This document shows positions 8,251-13,159 of a stretch of DNA of 13,159 nt, in pieces. The stretch is from Verrucomicrobiales bacterium (GTDB taxonomy: Bacteria; Verrucomicrobiota; Verrucomicrobiia; Verrucomicrobiales; DEV007): contig PAPL01000005.1 in the NCBI GenBank assembly GCA_002708885.1, forward strand, positions 19,103-32,261. Direction: 5' to 3'. The position numbers were made by a program, and so were the translations under genes. The notes beneath the pieces were generated by a model that was not told where the DNA came from, searched no databases, and saw nothing but the letters and a program-made list of their open reading frames with translations. Positions within the stretch are counted from its first letter, which is position 1; each line of letters begins with the position of its first letter.

Positions 8251-9129
8251 ATGTCATCACAAAACCTTATACTAGGATTGCCCAAGGGAAGCCTTCAGAA
8301 TGCGACTCTCGATTTGTTTGAGAAGGCGGGCTGGAATATTTATGTTTCTTCTCGTTCCTACAGACCGACTTCTGACGACAAAGAGCTTGAATTAAGGCTC
8401 ATACGCGCACAGGAAATAGGAAGATACGTTGATCATGGGTTCCTTGATTGTGGAATTACTGGAAAGGATTGGATTGCCGAAAACCGTGCCGATGTTGAGG
8501 TGATTTGTGATCTTGCATATAGTCGAGCATCCACGAATCCAACCCGGTGGGTTCTGGTCGTTCCTGAAGATTCACCTATACAGACAGTTCAGGATTTGGA
8601 GGGTAAGAGAATAGCAACTGAGAGCGTCGGGCTGACGACTGATTTTCTTAAAAGTAAGGGGGTGAATGCCGAAGTGGAATTCAGTTGGGGCGCTACTGAA
8701 GTGAAGGTCCCTGAGCTAGTTGATGCTATTGTAGATGTTACTGAGACAGGATCTTCTCTAAGGGCCAATAAGCTTAGGATAGTAGACACTCTGATGGAGT
8801 CTTTCCCGCAATTAGTCGCCAATAAATCATCTATTCAGGATGAATGGAAGCGTGAAAAACTTGAACGTATAGGAATGCTTCTCAAAGCGGCTCAGGCAGC
8901 TAGGGATGTTGTCGGATTAAAAATGAACATCTTAAGTTCGAACCTTGATCAATTACTTGAAAATCTCCCTGCCCTGCGCAATCCAACAGTTTCAAGACTT
9001 GCAGATGAGGATTGGGTTGCGATAGAGACGGTCCTTGATGAGGCTGTTGTAAGGGAATTAATACCTAAACTCAAAGCTATGGGAGCAGAAGGAATCATTG
9101 AATATCCTCTCAATAAGCTCGTTTTGTAA
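8251..9129 (+). CDS. hisG: ATP phosphoribosyltransferase, long form (HisG_L)
   Basis: Catalyses the first step of histidine synthesis, ATP + PRPP to phosphoribosyl-ATP, in the cytoplasm. The 292 residues match the long form, which works without HisZ. The N-terminal catalytic part starts with 'LGLPKGSLQ' (8-16) and includes 'DCGITGKDW' (66-74). The PRPP-binding loop is 'VDVTETGSSLRAN' (161-173). The C-terminal ACT-like HisG_C domain (about 213-292) is present, and in this family it carries histidine feedback inhibition. The ATG at 8251 gives the expected N-terminus, although no Shine-Dalgarno site precedes it. No other his gene is in the window, so hisG appears to stand alone. Nothing is missing or broken. 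Confidence 0.96.
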   Translation: MSSQNLILGLPKGSLQNATLDLFEKAGWNIYVSSRSYRPTSDDKELELRLIRAQEIGRYVDHGFLDCGITGKDWIAENRADVEVICDLAYSRASTNPTRWVLVVPEDSPIQTVQDLEGKRIATESVGLTTDFLKSKGVNAEVEFSWGATEVKVPELVDAIVDVTETGSSLRANKLRIVDTLMESFPQLVANKSSIQDEWKREKLERIGMLLKAAQAARDVVGLKMNILSSNLDQLLENLPALRNPTVSRLADEDWVAIETVLDEAVVRELIPKLKAMGAEGIIEYPLNKLVL

Positions 9130-9204
9130 ACGAAAGAACCTAATCATTTCGAATTTAAAAGGAACACTTAATAAGGGCATAGGCATAGTAATAATAAAAA
9201 ATTA

Positions 9205-9234
9205 TTGGCAAATATACTGGAATGATGGTATAGA
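9205..9234 (+). promoter_or_regulatory. Predicted sigma70-type promoter of the small COX24-like gene
   Basis: TTGGCA (9205-9210) and TATAGA (9229-9234) are separated by 18 bp, close to the consensus arrangement. Transcription would start near 9241, which is the first base of a hairpin, giving a leader of about 37 bases before ATG 9278. It lies 75 bp after the hisG stop, so the small gene probably has its own promoter. Confidence 0.5.
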
Positions 9235-9241
9235 CGCTCCC

Positions 9242-9266
9242 CCCGGAAAGCCTTTTTCTGGGTTTT
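9242..9266 (+). terminator. Hairpin plus TTTT: hisG terminator or leader hairpin
   Basis: CCCGGAAA (9242-9249) pairs with TTTCTGGG (9255-9262) around a 5-base loop: 8 pairs including one G-U. TTTT follows at 9263-9266. Alone it reads as a weak Rho-independent terminator for hisG. However, it sits immediately downstream of a predicted promoter and ends 11 bases before ATG 9278, so it may instead be a 5' leader structure, attenuator or translational control element of the small basic gene. Confidence 0.5.
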
Positions 9267-9277
9267 AACAATATCAA

Positions 9278-9382
9278 ATGGGATCACTCAAAAAAAGACG
9301 GAAGAGTAAAATCAATAAGCATAAGCGAAGCAAACGCAATAGGGCTAACCGCCACAAGAAGCGTTTACGCTATAAGTCATAG
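9278..9382 (+). CDS. 34-residue AURKAIP1/COX24-domain (mS38-like) basic protein
   Basis: A complete ORF (ATG 9278, TAG 9380-9382) encodes 34 residues, over half of them Lys, Arg or His and none acidic: 'GSLKKRRKSKINKHKRSK' followed by 'RNRANRHKKRLRYKS'. The 'KKRRKSKINKHKRSKR' pattern matches the COX24_C/AURKAIP1 family. The eukaryotic members are mitochondrial ribosomal protein mS38; bacterial forms of similar size are annotated in Bacteroidota and Verrucomicrobiota. A ribosomal or rRNA-binding role is therefore inferred, not shown by the sequence. It has its own likely promoter (9205-9234) and leader hairpin, no Shine-Dalgarno, and an A-rich 'AATATCAA' before the start. The family match is from memory of the motif; an alternative would be an unrelated short basic nucleic-acid-binding peptide. 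Confidence 0.75.
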   Translation: MGSLKKRRKSKINKHKRSKRNRANRHKKRLRYKS

Positions 9383-9499
9383 TGCTTGGTAAGTGATTTA
9401 AGGTTGAGGTCGGATACCTGCTTCGTAAGACGCAGGAAATTTCCCTGTCGAGTTTCTCTGATTCTTTGTTGTTACAAAGAAAATGATTAGGGAAAATAG
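9383..9499. other. Convergent intergenic region with two hairpins
   Basis: This 117-bp region separates the small + strand gene from the 3' end of tatC. Hairpin 1 pairs CCTGC (9417-9421) with GCAGG (9432-9436), plus two inner pairs after one mismatch. Hairpin 2 pairs TTCTTTGT (9462-9469) with ACAAAGAA (9474-9481) around TGTT. A 10-bp palindrome GGAAATTTCC (9435-9444) lies between. Position between converging genes suggests transcription ends here, but neither strand has a U-tract after a strong stem, so the terminator role is weakly supported. Confidence 0.35.
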
Positions 9500-10837
9500 T
9501 TATTCTTCCTCGGACCCTTTATTCTTTAAGTCTTTTTCCAGCTCCTCAATCAGTTCAGCTTTCAGTTCATCCTTAAGCTCTTGCCTAATGTCATGCATTA
9601 TATCGTTTTTAAGGTCTTCCCTGAGATCAGCTTGAAGGATTTTCTTCAGTTCCTCTGTCGGACCACTATAATATCCGTCACCATAATACCCATGGTCATG
9701 ATAATCATGATCGTAATGATGGTCATCCGTATAAGTGTCTGATTCTTCTGGAACACTGCCTCCCTTTGCCTGATCACTGTATCCCCAAACAGAGTCACTG
9801 GTCGGGTCAACCGGCTCAGTCTCATCATTTAGCCCTGTATGGTATTCGTCAAACGCTGCACCCTCATCATTTTCTTCAATGACATCACTCCTTTGATCTT
9901 CATAGATAACTTCATTGTCAGGATTATATTCAAGGGCTCCAGTGTCTGAGGAACTATCATTATCAGACCCATTTTCATTATCTCTATTTTGTTGATTTTC
10001 TATCAGTGCTTCACGGTCTCTTTTTTGTCGTATTTTTTCTTTCTTGGCTTCTTTCCATTCCATGTACCAAGCCATCCAAATACAAAATTCATATAAGAGT
10101 ACCATTGGCCCTGCGAGTAAGGACATTGTGAATATGTCCGGTGTGGGTGTGATCAGTGCCGCAAGGATAAACATTGCAACGATTGCGTAGGAGCGCGTCG
10201 CTCGCATCATCTTTGAATCGAGTAGATCCAATTTCACGAGTGTCAAAACAACGACCGGTAATTCAAAGCACAGTCCAAATACAAGACAAAGCATTGTGAT
10301 GAAAGAGACCGTATATTTGAAACGTAGGTCAGTAGAGATGTCGACTCCTGCATTGAAGCTGTCAAAGAACTCTAATGCCCTTGGTATGACGACAAAGTAA
10401 GCAAATAGGACTCCAATTGTAAAGAGTATGAAACTTGCAGCAACTACGGGCAGAATCAGTTTCTTTTCTTTTTTGTTGAGCCCCGGGATAATGAACTCTC
10501 CTATAAAATAGAGAAGGATTGGAAATGAACCTACTAGCGCCGCGTATAAGCAGATCTTAATGACGCTCATGAAGCCCTCAACGGGGCTAAATACTTTCAG
10601 ATCTGTGGCCAGATTGGCTCCTGCCTCATTGGCCTGAATTATAGGATATTTGATGACTTCAATCAGGTCCTTATAAAAGATAAAAGCAATGATTGTGGAT
10701 ACGATCAGTGTCCCGAACACTTTGATCATCGTCCCACGAAGGTCCTCCAGATGATCCAAGAATGGTTTTTCTTGGTCTTGAAACTTTTTTGCGGCGGCGT
10801 TACCGCCGATGCTCATTAGTTTCTTGAGGAAATACAT
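9500..10837 (-). CDS. tatC: Sec-independent (Tat) translocase subunit TatC with a long C-terminal tail
   Basis: TatC is the inner-membrane receptor for folded proteins with twin-arginine signals. Residues 24-260 are a full TatC core: 'HLEDLRG' (29-35), 'FSPVEGF' (83-89, with the conserved Glu), 'FGLCFELP' (187-194, with the conserved Glu) and six predicted membrane segments near 40-57, 90-111, 128-150, 175-200, 214-229 and 234-256. After the last segment comes a tail of about 185 residues, expected in the cytoplasm by TatC topology. It has a basic patch (262-275), an acidic Asn/Asp/Glu-rich linker (about 276-372), a His/Asp/Tyr/Gly tract (373-390) and nine four-residue repeats (403-438). Typical TatC is about 240-300 residues. 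No TatA/B gene is seen. It is last in the apparent fur-argH-tatC run, 109 bp after argH, with an AT-rich leader lacking Shine-Dalgarno. Met8 is an alternative start. Confidence 0.95.
   Translation of the reverse strand: MYFLKKLMSIGGNAAAKKFQDQEKPFLDHLEDLRGTMIKVFGTLIVSTIIAFIFYKDLIEVIKYPIIQANEAGANLATDLKVFSPVEGFMSVIKICLYAALVGSFPILLYFIGEFIIPGLNKKEKKLILPVVAASFILFTIGVLFAYFVVIPRALEFFDSFNAGVDISTDLRFKYTVSFITMLCLVFGLCFELPVVVLTLVKLDLLDSKMMRATRSYAIVAMFILAALITPTPDIFTMSLLAGPMVLLYEFCIWMAWYMEWKEAKKEKIRQKRDREALIENQQNRDNENGSDNDSSSDTGALEYNPDNEVIYEDQRSDVIEENDEGAAFDEYHTGLNDETEPVDPTSDSVWGYSDQAKGGSVPEESDTYTDDHHYDHDYHDHGYYGDGYYSGPTEELKKILQADLREDLKNDIMHDIRQELKDELKAELIEELEKDLKNKGSEEE
9524..9631 (-). repeat. Nine tandem tetrapeptide repeats in the TatC tail
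   Basis: Residues 403-438 split without a gap into nine tetrads: ADLR, EDLK, NDIM, HDIR, QELK, DELK, AELI, EELE, KDLK. Every tetrad has an acidic residue at position 2 and Leu or Ile at position 3, and most have Lys or Arg at position 4. The DNA has a degenerate 12-base period. A long charged helix with a drifting hydrophobic stripe is expected. Confidence 0.85.
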
Positions 10838-10909
10838 TTTAATTTTTTGGATTGTTAGCGATTAGTGTGGGGCTTTTTTGATACCTCAGTCCAGAGGAAA
10901 TGCAAACTA

Positions 10910-10941
10910 ACTACTCAAATCCTTTTGGATTTTGGCGTAGT
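10910..10941 (-). terminator. Hairpin between argH and tatC
   Basis: On the minus strand, directly after the argH stop, CAAAATCC (10934-10927) pairs with GGATTTG (10922-10916) around a 4-base loop, extended by outer pairs (10937-10941 with 10910-10914) across small bulges. The run after it is only mildly U-rich (AGTTTGCATTT), so it is more likely a partial terminator or mRNA-processing structure than a full stop. tatC transcription may depend on readthrough or on a promoter in the 10838-10910 stretch, where none is obvious. Confidence 0.3.
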
Positions 10942-10945
10942 TTGT

Positions 10946-12316
10946 TTATTCTGAGCTTAACTTATTTTCCCATTTACTAATTTGTGTGGAAACATTTTTT
11001 GGGGACGGAGCTCCTGTGGCAGAACGTGCATTGAGAGCAGATTTGACATCAAAGAGATCGAATACGGATTCGTCAAATTGATCTGAAAATTCCTTATATT
11101 TATCTATTTCAATTTCCGGGAAAGGAGTGTTTTTTTCAATGGCATGTGAAGTAAGCTCACCAACGATGTGATGCGCTTCACGGAAAGGAACGTCTTTCTT
11201 GACCAGATAATCGGCGATGTCTGTTGCGAATAGCATCGGATCAGTGCAGGCCTCAAGGGTCTGATCCTCATTAATACACATACCATCAATCATGTCAGAA
11301 AATATGACTAGGGCATTTTGGATTGTATCTATAGAATCAAATAGTGGTTCCTTATCTTCCTGAAGATCCCGGTTATAAGTCATTGGCAAACCTTTCATTA
11401 GAGTCAGAATTGACATGAGATTTCCATAAAGACGCCCTGTCTTGCCTCTAGTCAGTTCTGCAATGTCAGGATTCTTTTTCTGCGGCATTAGACTAGAACC
11501 GGTCGTGTGTTCGTCGCTCAATGTAACGAACTCAAACTCTGCACTTGCCCAAAGGATGATGTCTTCGCTGAGCCTCGATAAGTGTGTTCCTGTCAAAGCT
11601 AGGCAGAAAAGGACCTCAGCAACAAAGTCCCGGTCACTGACTGCATCCATACTGTTCTGACTTATTTCCGCAAAACCGAGCTGTTCTGCAATGAATTCTC
11701 TATCAAGTGTGATTGTGCTGCCCGCAAGTGCACCCGAACCTAGGGGCATTACATTGATCCTTTGTGTTGAATCTTTCAGCCTTTGCAAGTCCCTCTCGAA
11801 CATTTCAACATATGCTAGGAGGTGATGTGAGAATAATACTGGTTGACCACGTTGTAAGTGGGTATACCCGGGAATCACTGATTCCGGGAACCTTTTGCAA
11901 CATTGGACAAGTGCCCGTTGCATATCACGCAGATTCTCTTGAATGTCTTTGAGTGAATCTCTGCAATAGAGCCTGACGTCAAGAGCGACCTGATCATTTC
12001 TGCTCCTAGCAGTGTGTAGTTTTGCTCCTGCATCACCAATCCTTTCTGTTAGGGCGGATTCTATATTCATGTGGATGTCCTCGAGGTTCATATCAAACTC
12101 AAAAGAACCCTGTTCAATATCGGTCCCTATGTCTCGTAGCCCTTCGGTAATTTTTTTACATTCTTTTTGAGTAATGATACCGGACTTCTCTAGGGCAGCT
12201 GCATGGGCGATTGATCCTGCTATGTCATATTTGTATAAACGCCAATCAAAAGAAATCGACTCCCCGTATTGGGTCAGCAATGAAGATGTTTCTTTCTGGA
12301 ATCGCCCTTTCCACAT
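10946..12316 (-). CDS. argH: Argininosuccinate lyase
   Basis: Catalyses the last step of arginine synthesis, cleaving argininosuccinate to arginine and fumarate, as a cytoplasmic homotetramer. The 456 residues are the normal length. Motifs: N-terminal 'MWKGRF' and 'YDIAGSIAHA' (30-39); 'HTARSRNDQ' (101-109); 'GYTHLQRGQP' (150-159) with the catalytic His153; and the superfamily signature 'GSSLMPQKKNPD' (273-284) with the catalytic serine loop. The C-terminal 'RSATGAPSP' region is also typical. The 'MWKGRF' start is the family's usual N-terminus, although the leader AACAAGTAACTACT has no Shine-Dalgarno site. It starts 43 bp after the fur-family stop and is followed by tatC, which suggests co-transcription. 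Confidence 0.97.
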   Translation of the reverse strand: MWKGRFQKETSSLLTQYGESISFDWRLYKYDIAGSIAHAAALEKSGIITQKECKKITEGLRDIGTDIEQGSFEFDMNLEDIHMNIESALTERIGDAGAKLHTARSRNDQVALDVRLYCRDSLKDIQENLRDMQRALVQCCKRFPESVIPGYTHLQRGQPVLFSHHLLAYVEMFERDLQRLKDSTQRINVMPLGSGALAGSTITLDREFIAEQLGFAEISQNSMDAVSDRDFVAEVLFCLALTGTHLSRLSEDIILWASAEFEFVTLSDEHTTGSSLMPQKKNPDIAELTRGKTGRLYGNLMSILTLMKGLPMTYNRDLQEDKEPLFDSIDTIQNALVIFSDMIDGMCINEDQTLEACTDPMLFATDIADYLVKKDVPFREAHHIVGELTSHAIEKNTPFPEIEIDKYKEFSDQFDESVFDLFDVKSALNARSATGAPSPKNVSTQISKWENKLSSE

Positions 12317-12359
12317 AGTAGTTACTTGTTGTAGATTTCTTTTTAGTTCCTGTTAATAC

Positions 12360-12827
12360 TCATTTACTGATGAGATTCTGACAGGAGCCCGACTTGCGAA
12401 GCTTATCACACTTCGCTTTAATTTGGATGCTTTTGGTGGCGGGACTGAATCCAAGTCTCTTAGTAATGCAGTCTTCCAATACACTGATGTGTTGATCTTC
12501 GAACTCGATCACCTCTGAGCAGTCAACGCATATCAGATGATTGTGATGTGGATGCTCAATGAAATTTGGATCGTATGAGACGACTCCTTTTCCAAGATTA
12601 ATTTCATGTAATAAACCGCCTTCCACTAGCAGAGACACGGTCCGATAAAGTGTCGCTAGGGATGCTTTAGGGTCTATTGATTTTGCCTTCTCATAAAGTT
12701 CTTCAGCCGTGAAATGGTCTCCTTTATCTGAGAAAGCAGCTTCTAGGATGATTTCTCTGGGTCTGGTCATCCTTAACCCTTTTTTGATGAACAGTTCATC
12801 AATTTTTTCTCGCACTTCTGGATTCAT
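12360..12827 (-). CDS. Fur-family metal-dependent transcriptional repressor
   Basis: A 155-residue DNA-binding regulator of the Fur superfamily (Fur/Zur/PerR/Mur), expected to act as a cytoplasmic dimer. The N-terminal winged helix is about residues 1-83, with 'GLRMTRPREIILEA' (17-30) and recognition helix 'SLATLYRTVSLL' (56-67). The metal-binding segment is 'EHPHHNHLICVDC' (91-103) with His-rich ligands and a CxxC (Cys100, Cys103). The C-terminus has Cys140 and Cys149, a CX8C spacing rather than the CX4C typical of Escherichia coli Fur. The structural zinc site is therefore plausible but altered. Whether it senses iron, zinc or peroxide cannot be told. It heads the apparent fur-argH-tatC run. 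Its ATG overlaps a possible ATG of the divergent gene, leaving no room for an ordinary shared promoter if both starts are real. No Shine-Dalgarno is seen. Confidence 0.92.
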   Translation of the reverse strand: MNPEVREKIDELFIKKGLRMTRPREIILEAAFSDKGDHFTAEELYEKAKSIDPKASLATLYRTVSLLVEGGLLHEINLGKGVVSYDPNFIEHPHHNHLICVDCSEVIEFEDQHISVLEDCITKRLGFSPATKSIQIKAKCDKLRKSGSCQNLISK

Positions 12828-13159
12828 GAGGCAGTCTTATATCGTGTCAACATTCGACCGCAGAAGGGGACGCGTCAAATATGTGCCTCCACGAAAATTC
12901 TTGGAAGGCCTTGATCTCCGGGTCGCAGTTCCTGTAATCCTTTTTTCTACTATTTTAATAGTATTTTGTTTATGGATACTGAAGAAAACGCCATTGGAGC
13001 AGAAATGGGTAAAATTGAGAGATTATGAAGATTGGCGCCCATTTTCGGTCCCTGAACACTCTAGGGACAGTTATAATGATGCATTTTCTTTTGTCAGGCC
13101 CATAGAAGCTGCTTTGACTCCGCGCGCTACAAGATTTGATAGTCCTTTAGGCTCAGAGA
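12826..13159 (+). CDS. Single-pass membrane protein, 3' end cut by window
   Basis: The frame is open from ATG 12826 to the window end (111 codons, no stop). Alternative in-frame starts are GTG 12844 and GTG 12883; the last has GGGGA 12 bases upstream. From ATG 12826 there is a basic N-terminus ('DRRRGRVKYVPPRK', 11-24), then one hydrophobic segment (about 33-52, 'VAVPVILFSTILIVFCLWIL') flanked by charged residues. This predicts a cytoplasmic N-terminus and an exported remainder, as in membrane-anchored cell-wall enzymes. The visible end is 'PIEAALTPRATRFDSPLGSE'. That tail is reminiscent of the region before M23-type peptidase domains in some Verrucomicrobiota, but the catalytic part is outside the window, so no function is assigned. 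Confidence 0.65.
   Translation, partial: MRQSYIVSTFDRRRGRVKYVPPRKFLEGLDLRVAVPVILFSTILIVFCLWILKKTPLEQKWVKLRDYEDWRPFSVPEHSRDSYNDAFSFVRPIEAALTPRATRFDSPLGSE

Noticed and set aside
10870..10900. GGGGCTTTTTTG followed by a CCTC/GAGG stem as a terminator
   Set aside because: On the minus strand the 4-bp stem is followed by TATCAAAAAAG, not a U-tract; on the plus strand the T-run precedes the stem rather than following it.
11442..11952. Plus-strand open frames opposite argH
   Set aside because: They lie antisense to conserved argH motifs and show no recognisable protein features.
12828..12846. TATAAG just upstream of the fur-family ATG as a -10 for a leaderless transcript
   Set aside because: No -35 element is found at 16-18 bp, and a single AT-rich hexamer is weak evidence.
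12826..13159. Assigning the right-edge gene as an M23 peptidase
   Set aside because: Only a membrane anchor and a short linker are visible; no HxxxD or HxH catalytic motif lies within the window.

Overview
The window looks like chromosomal DNA from a marine-type Verrucomicrobiota bacterium (Opitutales/Puniceicoccales-like). This is an inference from protein style: a giant secreted protein combining LTD and CotH domains and ending in a 'DPDNDG..NFLEYAFGGDP' segment, a CRTAC1-like FG-GAP/ASPIC lipoprotein, a long-form HisG, and a tiny COX24-type basic protein. No plasmid, phage, IS element, CRISPR array, tRNA or rRNA is visible.

Left half (1-8150, + strand): two large surface or secreted proteins in the same direction, 71 bp apart. 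The first is cut by the window start. It has FN3-like modules, a lamin-tail domain (LTD), a beta-sandwich domain, a CotH kinase-like domain, a second LTD and a C-terminal sorting/anchor-like region. The second is a predicted lipoprotein containing two complete sets of seven Ca-binding FG-GAP/VCBS loops, each set closed by an ASPIC/UnbV domain. Their ligands are unknown; adjacency suggests, but does not prove, a joint role at the cell surface.

Middle (8151-9499, + strand): hisG (ATP phosphoribosyltransferase, long form), then a 34-residue, extremely basic gene too short for ordinary ORF calling. It resembles the COX24/AURKAIP1 family (mitochondrial ribosomal protein mS38). It has a plausible sigma70-type promoter and a leader hairpin directly upstream. 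A 117-bp convergent intergenic region with two hairpins follows.

Right half (9500-12827, - strand): a probable operon transcribed fur-family regulator -> argH -> tatC. TatC carries a roughly 185-residue cytoplasmic tail with an acidic linker, a His/Asp/Tyr/Gly tract and nine consecutive four-residue repeats. The fur-family gene is divergent from a partial single-pass membrane protein gene at the right edge, and the two possible ATG starts overlap in one CATG.

Most starts here lack a Shine-Dalgarno sequence and sit in AT-rich leaders; the lipoprotein gene is the exception.
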